Positions 47,501 to 54,657 of a stretch of DNA of 64,000 bases are shown here, one piece after another (the first letter of the stretch is position 1; every line of letters starts with the position of its first letter). The notes beneath the pieces were generated by a model. That model was not told where the DNA came from. It was given only the letters and a program-made list of their open reading frames with translations, and did no database searches. This DNA comes from Chryseobacterium gregarium DSM 19109 (lineage in GTDB: Bacteria > Bacteroidota > Bacteroidia > Flavobacteriales > Weeksellaceae), in NCBI RefSeq assembly GCF_000430845.1, contig NZ_AUMU01000003.1, positions 291,594 to 355,593 on the forward strand, read 5' to 3'. A program made the translations under genes and the position numbers.

Positions 47501-47598
47501 TCGTTTGCCGCCTTTTGCCCCCAGACAAAACTTGTTGAAAGCATAAATGCAGGAAACACGATTCGCTTTATGTTCTTATGTTTAATTATCAAAGACAT
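44554..47598 (-). CDS. SusC/RagA-type TonB-dependent outer-membrane glycan transporter, second pair
   Basis: A 1014-residue outer-membrane transporter. A signal peptide (to about FVWGQ, residue 28) is followed by the TonB-box-like DIEEVVVIGYGKVKKSD, then a plug domain (LQALQGRASGLNIV, GAPGAGANVTIRGGAS, LYIVDGFQLDNALNII, IESIDVLKGASAIAIYG) and a barrel ending in LGINLTF. As in the first SusC, the carboxypeptidase-like domain before the plug is missing. It is upstream of its SusD. The promoter must lie in the 347-base gap at 47599-47945, where I see no LacI-type operator. Confidence 0.93.
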   Translation of the reverse strand: MSLIIKHKNIKRIVFPAFMLSTSFVWGQKAANDTVKNNVKDIEEVVVIGYGKVKKSDLTGSVASVSAKDLAATPAMNALQALQGRASGLNIVTQGGAPGAGANVTIRGGASITQGTEPLYIVDGFQLDNALNIINPNDIESIDVLKGASAIAIYGARGSNGIIVIKTKTGKKGRVTINYNSFMSFDMLSKKLDMVSSAEQYVKYQYELAQLGGGATKWSNVFDNSLGTDSPGFYTGAYNRISNRYGSAPALDWQEKMLGGTGLTQNHNVSVSAGTDKTQTFISYNYNKQDGLLQNFSETRNSLRANVNSELYKGIRLDFSSMFTSNSTNGGGEYSGMKKILQQPITGGTLFTQDQLFNTQTFPDFSALDSSFDTENPYIETAASTQNRRNRTFLANVGLEFDLLKDFTFRTAGSYNWTNSKSTAFSDKNSRAFLTDPINTGINGSIANAEAYRYQITNTLTYNKTLGEKHKITGLIGHEIVYDNNESNSMRLIKFPSILNYGLDDISNATVADKSTDRKSNALISYFGRVNYNYDNRYLLTGTVRRDGSSKFGTDKKYGVFPSVAAAWRVSEEGFWKNSKIENYVNDLKFRFEYGIVGNNSIPNNVFRTNVVGTDYPSNNTVGNLALVTNSVLGNRSVYWEEMKSTNIGVDLAMFNNRIKLTGEFYNNNVSGMLLETVLPASTGYKTQFKNVGSMKNTGMEFTLNSINLKSENFRWSTDANIGFNKSKVLSLDEGRTFRPFNAGGGRAGMVTYYATVGEELGDMYGYVYQGIYTTDDFTQGPNGTFILKPGVVKPSSGTPKPGDMKFAADNEAGDQFTRKLVKIGNGTPDFIGGISNNFSYKGFDLAVFMKFSVGGDVYNATKQSLSPYGIFQNVPSEFGDNYYHLIDPNTGQATTNLERLKELNPNEDSRLWSLSNTNTANITYPSSYYVEDGSYLRISMVTLGYSFPKEFLSTVKLTNARIYATVNNLATITGYSGYDPEVSAAGGVTITPGYDSSSFPRSRSYVLGINLTF

Positions 47599-47945
47599 AT
47601 ATTAATTTTTATTAGCATTTAAATATTTCACAATGTACACTGTTACAAAAATTCCGGCATCCTGCCATATCCTGCATTATACAATTCATAATTTATCTTA
47701 ATTATTTACATTAATTTATATTAAAAAAGGAATATTACAATCATTTAAATAAATATACACCTATAATATTTAAAATCCTATATTGAAATTACACCATCAA
47801 AATGTGGAATTATCCGCTATTCCGTTTCACCGGAATATCAACCGTCAGCAGAAAAAAGACACTGAAAAAAATCAGTGCCTTACAAAAATTGAACTATATA
47901 AATATGAATGAAACTTTAAATGATACAAACGGAACCATGTTTTCT
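47599..47945. other. 347-base gap upstream of the second susC
   Basis: No gene seen; the open frames here are short and antisense to rhaT. It holds the rhaT terminator at 47852-47879 and an AT-rich leader. A loose TGTA-N6-TACA dyad lies at 47634-47647. Confidence 0.6.
47852..47879 (-). terminator. Terminator of rhaT
   Basis: On the minus strand GGCACTGA pairs with TCAGTGTC (one G-T pair) around a T loop, followed by six Ts. Confidence 0.75.
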
Positions 47946-49034
47946 CTACCTCAAAGAATTTCCGTATCCTACAATCAGGATAGAAATAAAGATGACCATC
48001 ATTCCCGCCGTAATGGTGGCAACGGTTTTTTTTGAGACGCCCTTCCATTCTTTAATAATGATGCCCCATAAATTGGCAATGAAGATAATAAAGGCCATAT
48101 GTAAGATCCATGAGCTCGGCCCGTTCCCCATCTTGCTTTCTCCCATTCCGTAGAAAAAGAACTGCAAAAACCACATGGTTCCTGCCAGTGCGCAGAAAAT
48201 AATGTTTTTTACCACAGGGACATTTCTCCTGGTATAATCAGCATACGATTTATTTTTAAAAGCCAGGTACAGGCATCCGATCAGATTGACTGCCATTCCG
48301 CCCCAAAGGACCACCACATACGTGACATTATTCTGAAAAAGGAATTCCCCCTGGTCCGGATGGGTAAGCTTCCAGGCTTCGTTGGCTACATGGGCCATCG
48401 GCTTTCCGGCTTCCAGTCCGAAATTAAAACAGGCACTCAGGACGCCTGATATGATGGAAACAACCAGGCCTAACCCGAATTTATATTCCGTTTTTACCGG
48501 GGTGCCGTGAGGATCTGCAGATTCGGTCTGCAGTTCTTTTTCCTTCATCATCCCCGCTTTTCCGCTGATGATAATCCCTATCACACAAACAAAAAGCCCC
48601 AGCAATACGAACTCCCCCCATGGACTTGACATCATCAAACCGATGGTATCTTTTCCCGGCTGCGGGGAAAATTCATAAAAAACGGAAGGAACCAGTGATC
48701 CGAAGACCATGCAAAGCCCTAAAATAATGCTGCTCCCCAGCGCAACCCCTAAATAACGCACCCCCAGGCCATACGTAAAACCGCCGATTCCCCACAGCGC
48801 GCCGAACAGAAACGTCAGTCCTAATATGGATGAACGCTCACTCATGATGATCTCCCAAAAACCGGGAATGGTAAGAAAGGCGGCCAAAGGCGGAACAATG
48901 ATCCATGAAAAGACACCGCCAATCAACCAATAGGTTTCCCACGACCATCCTTTTACTTTTTTATACGGCAGATAAAAACTCCCTGAGGAAAAGCCTCCCA
49001 AAAAATGAAAAAAAACCCCTAATAGTGCATTCAT
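47946..49034 (-). CDS. rhaT: L-rhamnose-proton symporter RhaT
   Basis: Inner-membrane transporter that carries L-rhamnose into the cytoplasm with protons. The 362-residue protein consists of about ten hydrophobic segments (for example LGVFFHFLGGFSSGSFYLPY at the start, WGEFVLLGLFVCVIGIIISG, YVVVLWGGMAVNLIGCLYLA), with the RhaT-typical KVKGWSWETYWL and GSSIILGLCMVFGSLVP. It is transcribed separately from the catabolic genes and has its own operator at 49071-49084. Confidence 0.93.
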   Translation of the reverse strand: MNALLGVFFHFLGGFSSGSFYLPYKKVKGWSWETYWLIGGVFSWIIVPPLAAFLTIPGFWEIIMSERSSILGLTFLFGALWGIGGFTYGLGVRYLGVALGSSIILGLCMVFGSLVPSVFYEFSPQPGKDTIGLMMSSPWGEFVLLGLFVCVIGIIISGKAGMMKEKELQTESADPHGTPVKTEYKFGLGLVVSIISGVLSACFNFGLEAGKPMAHVANEAWKLTHPDQGEFLFQNNVTYVVVLWGGMAVNLIGCLYLAFKNKSYADYTRRNVPVVKNIIFCALAGTMWFLQFFFYGMGESKMGNGPSSWILHMAFIIFIANLWGIIIKEWKGVSKKTVATITAGMMVIFISILIVGYGNSLR

Positions 49035-49070
49035 AAGTATCGTATTGGTTGAGTCTGAAAATTAGCAAGA

Positions 49071-49084
49071 TGTAATCGATTGCG
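49071..49084. promoter_or_regulatory. LacI-type operator upstream of rhaT
   Basis: TGTAATCGATTGCG, 12 of 14 matches, 37 bases before the rhaT start. Flanking CAAGATG and CATCTTG (49066-49072, 49085-49091) extend the dyad almost symmetrically. Confidence 0.55.
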
Positions 49085-49341
49085 CATCTTGTAGTGTCAT
49101 GTAAAACAGTTTGAAAAAGTAATAAAATTAAAAGGAATCCGCAAGAATTGCTTAAATGCTTATTTTTAAGAACCTTGTACGGATGTCATTCTGTTTCAGA
49201 CGGAATTTTTCTTCCGGAATTTAACCCTGTGTTTAACTTTACAAGTAGATATAAAAAGATCTGCTGATTTTTAATGTTTAATTTGAACGGTAAGTTTATA
49301 ATCCCGGTGACTTCAGCTTACCATATGTGGAGGAAAAACAA

Positions 49342-49374
49342 AAACCTAACAGATTTTAAAAATCCGTTAGGTTT
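49342..49374. repeat. CCTAACAG hairpin repeat, second copy
   Basis: AAACCTAACAG and its complement with one mismatch around ATTTTAAAAATC; the same unit as 15040-15072. It may terminate the minus-strand GH105 message. Confidence 0.55.
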
Positions 49375-49580
49375 GAGTAGGGTACTGTAAAAATCCCATA
49401 CAATATATAGATTGATTCATAAAATCTACGCTGATCCGCGAGAAATCAGTCTCAAAATTACACCGCAAAGATTCTGTAAGTCGTTAAGGTTTTGCTTCGG
49501 TTTTTAGAAGGGTACTCATTAAACGCCCCCGGCTTTCCTTAATATCTTTAAGCTATTAATACTCTTAACGGTTAAATATT

Positions 49581-50741
49581 TTACTTTAATTTGTAAACTT
49601 CACTCCCCGCAAGCAACAGGCACCCTAAACCATAGTCTTCGAAATCGGGTTCTTTGCTTACAGAAAGGGGCTGGCCGTCTTTCGGTTCTTTCCCGGTTCC
49701 CTGTACCCAGCCTAAAAATCCGTTGGGCTGCACAGAATCTTTGGCGATGGCATTCCAGGCTTTCACCAAAACCGGCAGATAAGTTCCTCTGTCGATTAAT
49801 CCGTTATTCACACCATATGCCATTCCGTAAACGAAAAGTGCTGTTCCGGTCATTTCCTTTCCTCCGAAATTGTTTGGGTCATGCAAGCTGACATTCCAGA
49901 ACCCGTCTTCTCTCTGAAGCGGAAGCAAAGCCGCCAGAAGATCTTTATAGTCCTGTAAATATTCCTGGTAATGCGGATCAGATTTCGGAGTATCCTGTAA
50001 AGTTTTCGCCAGAGCGGCCACTACCCAGCCGTTTCCTCTGCTCCAGTAACAATCTTCGCCATTCGGTTCTTTATATGGCGGAACGAAGCTTTTGTCTCTC
50101 CACCAGATTTTGTCTGCCTGATTGTACAACCCGTTTCCTCCGTGCTTGTATTTGGTGTAGGCATACATTTCGTAATTTTTATCAAAATATTTTTGCTCAC
50201 CGGTGATCCTGCCCAGTTTTGTAAAAATAGGCATTGACATTTGCAGGGCATCGATCCACCACCAGTCATCTACTTTCGGAGTGGCAATCATGCTGTCCAT
50301 TGAGGCTTTAACCGCTTTAATTCTTTCAGGGTGTTTCCTTCCGTCAATTTCGTAAAGGTCGATGTAGGTTTGTCCGCAGGCCTGATGGTCGGCATTTCTT
50401 GTATACGTTCCGCGCATCAGGTCCCATTTATGGTGATTGGCCCATGACATTGCGTAATCATAATATTCTTTTTTCGGATCCACTTGGTACAATGCCATCA
50501 ATCCTTCATAATACACCGCTCTTGTCCAGAGATTGCTGGGCCACACTTTCTTGCCGACAATGTCTTTCCCGGTGTCCGGCCATTTGTTCATGAAATACTG
50601 ATTGGCTCTTCTTGAAACTTCCAGAACCTCTTTTTTATCGGGAATTTCAATCTTGCTTACAGAGTTGTGTTTCTGAACCGAACAGGAAGTCATCCCCCCG
50701 ATGATCAGTGCAAAAAAACCTGCTGTTAATAATTTTCGCAT
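49581..50741 (-). CDS. GH105 unsaturated rhamnogalacturonyl hydrolase, lipoprotein
   Basis: A 386-residue alpha/alpha-barrel enzyme that removes the unsaturated galacturonate from the ends of PL11 products. It has a lipobox (MTSC, Cys20). The catalytic aspartate is likely Asp164 in WWWIDALQMSMPIF; RGNGWVVAALAKTL and GFWNVSLHDPNNFGGKEMTGTALFVYG are family segments. It is the last gene of the minus-strand RG-I operon, five bases after a CE12 gene. It is quite different from the 11897 GH105, which suggests one acts on RG and the other on homogalacturonan fragments. Confidence 0.92.
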   Translation of the reverse strand: MRKLLTAGFFALIIGGMTSCSVQKHNSVSKIEIPDKKEVLEVSRRANQYFMNKWPDTGKDIVGKKVWPSNLWTRAVYYEGLMALYQVDPKKEYYDYAMSWANHHKWDLMRGTYTRNADHQACGQTYIDLYEIDGRKHPERIKAVKASMDSMIATPKVDDWWWIDALQMSMPIFTKLGRITGEQKYFDKNYEMYAYTKYKHGGNGLYNQADKIWWRDKSFVPPYKEPNGEDCYWSRGNGWVVAALAKTLQDTPKSDPHYQEYLQDYKDLLAALLPLQREDGFWNVSLHDPNNFGGKEMTGTALFVYGMAYGVNNGLIDRGTYLPVLVKAWNAIAKDSVQPNGFLGWVQGTGKEPKDGQPLSVSKEPDFEDYGLGCLLLAGSEVYKLK

Positions 50742-50746
50742 ATTGT

Positions 50747-51523
50747 TTATTTTATATATTTTTTCAGTTCGCTGCCTTTCAGTTTTTTAATCCCTTCTGT
50801 CACCAGTTCAGCGTTGAGAACGGCGCCCGCCTCGTTGGTATGGGTATGGTCTTTCGGGAAGAAAGCTTTTACCTTTTCGGCTCCCATTTTTTGATATTTT
50901 TCAATAACCATTTCATTTAAATCAATAAAGTAAGCTCCGGTTTGTTGGGCGACTTCCTGAGCCCAGACTCCGTACTGGTCTTTTTCAATTTTGCCTTTCT
51001 CATCAAATTTATTTCTTGGAACCGGCGAAACAATAATGGGAATTGCCCCTTTGGATTTCGCCTCATTCGCATATTTCCTCATGTAATGCCCATAGGTATA
51101 CACCGTCTCATTCACTTTCCGGATTGGGTTGTAGATATCTTTTGACTCCTCTCCGATTCCTTTAATCGTCCCTCTTGCCCTTAACGTATCAGCCAGTTTG
51201 CCGCCATCGTTGTGACCAAACTGCATCAAAACGTAATCTCCTTTTTTAATCGTTTTCATCACCGAATCCCAGCGGCCTTCCGTCAGGAAAGTCCGGCTGC
51301 TTCTGCCGCCTTTTGCATGGTTTTGAATCTCAATTTTTGTCGTGTCTAAAAAGAGATTCATAAAACTTCCCCAACCCCAAAGTGAATCAGAACCTTTTCC
51401 CGAACCGTTTTGTACCGTAGAATCCCCGATAATATAAAGGACCGGCTTGTCCTGAAGTTTCTGAAATGACGCTCCGATAAGCATGATCAAAGCAGCCACA
51501 GGAATGATGAATTTGATTTTCAT
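50747..51523 (-). CDS. Rhamnogalacturonan acetylesterase, CE12 SGNH hydrolase, third copy
   Basis: A 258-residue exported deacetylase (N-terminal hydrophobic segment to about residue 19). SGNH residues: Ser35 in IIGDSTVQNG, Gly in AKGGRSSRTF, Asn in MQFGHNDGG, and Asp225/His228 in KDHTHTNEAGA. It lies seven bases after the PL11 lyase gene and five before GH105, which agrees with deacetylation of RG-I chains before lyase attack. Confidence 0.92.
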   Translation of the reverse strand: MKIKFIIPVAALIMLIGASFQKLQDKPVLYIIGDSTVQNGSGKGSDSLWGWGSFMNLFLDTTKIEIQNHAKGGRSSRTFLTEGRWDSVMKTIKKGDYVLMQFGHNDGGKLADTLRARGTIKGIGEESKDIYNPIRKVNETVYTYGHYMRKYANEAKSKGAIPIIVSPVPRNKFDEKGKIEKDQYGVWAQEVAQQTGAYFIDLNEMVIEKYQKMGAEKVKAFFPKDHTHTNEAGAVLNAELVTEGIKKLKGSELKKYIK

Positions 51524-51530
51524 TAATGAT

Positions 51531-53411
51531 TTATTTTTTTGGAGTTATCGTTTTAATATCCGGTTTCGGCATTCCCTTGATCGATTCATCCAGGTAATAA
51601 TCAGTGTGCGGAGGCTGATTGTAACCCACATTTTGCCACACAATGCTTAATCGGTACTGCGGATTGTGCATCAGAGTGTACAACCTGTGTTTTGTCGGAA
51701 TTGTTGTGGAAAAAATCCTCAATTCCTGATTGTCGGAAGTTCTGTACATGACTTCTTCCCGCCAGTCTCCGAACAAATCGGCAACCAAAGCCGGATTTTT
51801 CTTGGTTCCGTTGTTTGATTCACACTGGAAATCTTTAGCATCAAAAATTAAATTGGATTTCTCGTTTTTCCAGTCCCATTTTGAGACATTGGTTCCGTCT
51901 AAAATTTCGCTTAAAAAATCGCCGTCCCAGTAGATCCCCATATTGGCCGGTGGATTTTTATCACTGATTTTTTTTCCTTGGGTATCGTAAATTCCTTTCA
52001 GCCCGGCTCCGGCGGCCCAGGATTCCGAACCTTCATAACGAGGGTCGATATTCAAAGACAATCCTCTTCCCGGACCCTGATACTTTCCCTGTTTACTGTA
52101 AACGGTAGACGGTAATTTCCATAAAACTTTTCCGGTTTTCCCGTCTCTGAAATGCGCGCCCGCATCATCAAACCTCTCCTGAATATCAAAAATCTCCAGC
52201 CCCGGATTGGATGGGTCGAGATCTCCGACGTGTAACGCATCGCCATGGCCAAAACCCGTGCTGTTCAACACTTTTCCGTCATCATCAACGGTCATTGCAC
52301 CGAAAACAATTTCATCTTTTCCGTCGTTGTCGACATCCGCAATGGTCAGGTTATGATTTCCCTGTCCGCGGTATTTTTTATTTTCTTCTGAACTTTCGGT
52401 ATCAAAAAGCCACCGCAGACTGAGTTTTTTATCTTTATAATCCCAGGCTGCAATCGCCGTTCTGGTGTAATACCCTCTCGACATCACCACACTCGGCGTT
52501 TTGCCGTCGAGATAAGCAACCGCTCCCAAAAATCGGTCAATCCGGTTTCCTTTGGCGTCGCCCCAGGTTTCGGTCATCTGTTCATCGGTCGGGTTTAAAC
52601 TGCCGGCAAATCTTGGAACCTGGTAATTGACCGTATGAATTTCAGCGCCGGTCTGACCGTCAAAAACCGTCAGATATTCCGGTCCTGAGAGAATCATTCC
52701 GTTTTCGTTGACGTAATTTTTTGCCGGGTCGCCGATGAATTTCCCTTCGCCGTCCCTGCTTCCGTCGGCGGTTTTCATGACGATTTCCGCTTTGCCATCC
52801 TGGTCTAAATCATAAACTAAAAACTGCGTATAATGTGCTCCTTCCCGTATGTTTTTACCTAAATTAATTTCCCACAAAAGCTTTCCGTCCATGGTATAAG
52901 CCTGAATGACGGGCGGGTCGGTCTCTCCTTTCTGGCTGTTGTCTTTGGACCTTCCGGTCTGATGAAGAATGATTTCGTATTCACCGTCACCGTCCAGATC
53001 GGCAACTGATGCATCATTGGGCGTGTAACCCTGTGGTGTTCTCAACGGAATTGAAAAATAGGGTTTCTGATTCGCCCTATAGTTGGCAGAATCCATGTCT
53101 ACCGACTGGTCCTGCGTGTTTGATTTGACGAAATACGTATAATTCTTTGCTTTGTCAGCAGTTTTATCTAAAAAATGAGTCTCATTAAGAAGTGGTTTTC
53201 CGTTCAGCTTTTTGGTAACATTATTTTCAGTCCGGTACAGATCAAAATGGGTGTTCTGAGCTTCTGTGCCGAGCAACCGCCAGCTTACAAAAATACCCGA
53301 ATCTGAAGGCAGGGCAACGATTCCTCGTTTCAGGTATTCCATTTGTCTTTGGGCAGAAAATATCTGTGAAAGGAAAATGGAGGATGTAATGAAGATATAT
53401 TTAATTTTCAT
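51531..53411 (-). CDS. Rhamnogalacturonan lyase PL11
   Basis: Cleaves the rhamnose-galacturonate backbone of RG-I by beta-elimination. The 626-residue secreted protein (signal peptide to about IFSAQ) has an N-terminal beta-sandwich (RQMEYLKRGIVALPSDSGIF, WRLLGTEA) and an eight-bladed propeller with calcium-binding blades such as DASVADLDGDGEYEIIL, DLDQDGKAEIVMKTADGS and DVDNDGKDEIVFGAM. It ends with MHNPQYRLSIVWQNVGYNQPPH, which is diagnostic of the YesW/YesX group. It is the core depolymerase of the RG-I operon. Confidence 0.94.
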   Translation of the reverse strand: MKIKYIFITSSIFLSQIFSAQRQMEYLKRGIVALPSDSGIFVSWRLLGTEAQNTHFDLYRTENNVTKKLNGKPLLNETHFLDKTADKAKNYTYFVKSNTQDQSVDMDSANYRANQKPYFSIPLRTPQGYTPNDASVADLDGDGEYEIILHQTGRSKDNSQKGETDPPVIQAYTMDGKLLWEINLGKNIREGAHYTQFLVYDLDQDGKAEIVMKTADGSRDGEGKFIGDPAKNYVNENGMILSGPEYLTVFDGQTGAEIHTVNYQVPRFAGSLNPTDEQMTETWGDAKGNRIDRFLGAVAYLDGKTPSVVMSRGYYTRTAIAAWDYKDKKLSLRWLFDTESSEENKKYRGQGNHNLTIADVDNDGKDEIVFGAMTVDDDGKVLNSTGFGHGDALHVGDLDPSNPGLEIFDIQERFDDAGAHFRDGKTGKVLWKLPSTVYSKQGKYQGPGRGLSLNIDPRYEGSESWAAGAGLKGIYDTQGKKISDKNPPANMGIYWDGDFLSEILDGTNVSKWDWKNEKSNLIFDAKDFQCESNNGTKKNPALVADLFGDWREEVMYRTSDNQELRIFSTTIPTKHRLYTLMHNPQYRLSIVWQNVGYNQPPHTDYYLDESIKGMPKPDIKTITPKK

Positions 53412-53436
53412 ATTTAAAATCTCTTGCTTTTATAAG

Positions 53437-53499
53437 TTTTGGCTAAAGCCTAATTTGAAGAAGCATTTCTTAAACGGGCTAATGCCCGTTACTATTGAT
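53437..53499. repeat. GGCTAAAGCC...AACGGGCTAATGCCCGTT intergenic repeat
   Basis: Two small hairpins: GGCTAAAGCC (53441-53450) and AACGGGC-TAAT-GCCCGTT (53473-53490), followed by ACTATTGATT. I recall the same arrangement as a dispersed repeat in Flavobacteriia. Confidence 0.5.
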
Positions 53500-53538
53500 T
53501 AGTACACCTTACAAGGATTTTTTGCGCTGAATCTCTCG

Positions 53539-53618
53539 CAGCCCGACTTGAACGGAGCTCTTTTTGTGAGGAGGAACGACGAGCAAAAAAGCGGGAGTGG
53601 AAGGCGGATTAAGCTGCC
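53539..53618. repeat. GC-richer structured repeat upstream of PL11
   Basis: CAGCCCGACTTGAACGG ... GCGGGAGTGGAAGGCGG ... GCTG. It is much GC-richer than its surroundings, with internal dyads (AGCTCTTTTTG against GCAAAAAAGC). It resembles a Chryseobacterium intergenic repeat from memory; no coding potential seen. Confidence 0.45.
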
Positions 53619-53640
53619 CAAATAAATCTTCTCAGACAGA

Positions 53641-53654
53641 TTCAACCGATCGCA
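53641..53654. promoter_or_regulatory. Weak LacI-type operator upstream of PL11
   Basis: TTCAACCGATCGCA, 11 of 14 matches, 230 bases before the PL11 start. Score equals the weakest accepted copies, but the position is unusual. Confidence 0.25.
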
Positions 53655-53663
53655 CTTCTACTA

Positions 53664-54470
53664 TTATTTTCTGGAAGTTTGCTTCAGCAACCATCTTACC
53701 CACTCTTCAGTGCCCTGGTAATTGGTAAAGTCAGCGGGTAATTTTTTGCCGTCGATGTACTCGTTGTAGCACCACGGGTCTCCCAATGCGAAAACCGTCC
53801 CCTTGCCGAATTTTGCAACCGCTCCGATGTTTTTTCCTTCTGCCGTTAAAATAGCTTTGGCAGGGGATTTCACGTCGATGGAACTCACCTCTTTCATATA
53901 CAATTTCTGCTCAGAGAAAATTTCATTGCCGGCCGGAACCACCACTTTTCCCTGCTCGAATTCTCTTTTCTGGACGCGGTTATAGCTGTCATCATTGAAA
54001 TGAATCCCGAATTCGCCCGCCAGTTTATTGAAATGTTCGAATTCTGAGTTGCCGTTGTCGTTGCTCATTAAGACCAGAACACCCCCTTTCTTTACCCAAT
54101 CCGTCAGGTTCTTAATGCTTGCCGGGTCTATCAGATTGGCCTTTCCGCCATACGCTTCTTTGTCAATATCCGCATCCACGATGATATAAATATGGGCGTT
54201 TTTCAAATCCTTTTTGGTCGGAGCCACTGTCAGCGTACTGATTTCTGCACCCTGTTTTGTGAAGATTTCGCCGAGCAGCGAAAACCCGCCGTTGCTGGTG
54301 TCGTTCCAGGTGTAATGCCAAGGTTCCAGGATTTTGGTTTCCTTGTTTTCCTTTTTTTCGTTATTGAAAAAGTTGTCTAAAACAACTTTCGGTTTCTGCT
54401 GGGCATTGGAAAAACCGAACGTCAGCAAAGTTCCTAATGCGAATGTTTTTATGATATTTTTTGAACTCAT
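53664..54470 (-). CDS. Secreted DUF4350-like protein with class I amidotransferase-like fold
   Basis: A 268-residue exported protein (signal peptide to about FSNAQ, residue 23). It reads like DUF4350: HYTWNDTSNGGFSLLGEIF, AHIYIIVDADI, LTDWVKKGGVLVLMSNDNGNSEFEHFNKLAGEFGI, and GKGTVFALGDPWCYNEYIDG. The Rossmann-like core resembles glutamine-amidotransferase or ThuA-like folds. From memory this domain also occurs fused to GH105 enzymes in Bacteroidetes, which would fit its place in an RG-I operon. Role unknown; carbohydrate binding or a support role for GH105 is possible. Confidence 0.65.
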   Translation of the reverse strand: MSSKNIIKTFALGTLLTFGFSNAQQKPKVVLDNFFNNEKKENKETKILEPWHYTWNDTSNGGFSLLGEIFTKQGAEISTLTVAPTKKDLKNAHIYIIVDADIDKEAYGGKANLIDPASIKNLTDWVKKGGVLVLMSNDNGNSEFEHFNKLAGEFGIHFNDDSYNRVQKREFEQGKVVVPAGNEIFSEQKLYMKEVSSIDVKSPAKAILTAEGKNIGAVAKFGKGTVFALGDPWCYNEYIDGKKLPADFTNYQGTEEWVRWLLKQTSRK

Positions 54471-54546
54471 TATTAATGATTTATTTTATTGAATAAGTGA
54501 ATTTTCGATTTCATATTTTATTTAATCTGCTTTCCTGATAATTTTC

Positions 54547-54564
54547 AACGCAAAGTTCGCAAAG
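54547..54564 (+). repeat. AACGCAAAG-type intergenic repeat
   Basis: AACGCAAAGTTCGCAAAG, followed by related GCACAAAGGCGTTC. Similar to 13341-13364 (inverted) and 63118-63134. Confidence 0.5.
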
Positions 54565-54657
54565 CTTTTTTAAATTACTAACTGTTTTTAAGTTGCACAA
54601 AGGCGTTCCACTTATAGAAGAACACAAAGTTCAATTCATTACTGATAATCATTCAGA

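Larger units (their letters stand above)
49035..49580. other. 546-base gap between GH105 end and rhaT start
   Basis: No gene seen. It contains the rhaT operator (49071-49084), a CCTAACAG hairpin (49342-49374) and weaker copies of intergenic repeats (49417-49510). The RG-I operon to the right ends here. Confidence 0.65.

Noticed and set aside
47802..48153. Two short plus-strand open frames near the rhaT end
   Set aside because: They overlap the rhaT coding end and its terminator in antisense and encode nothing recognisable.
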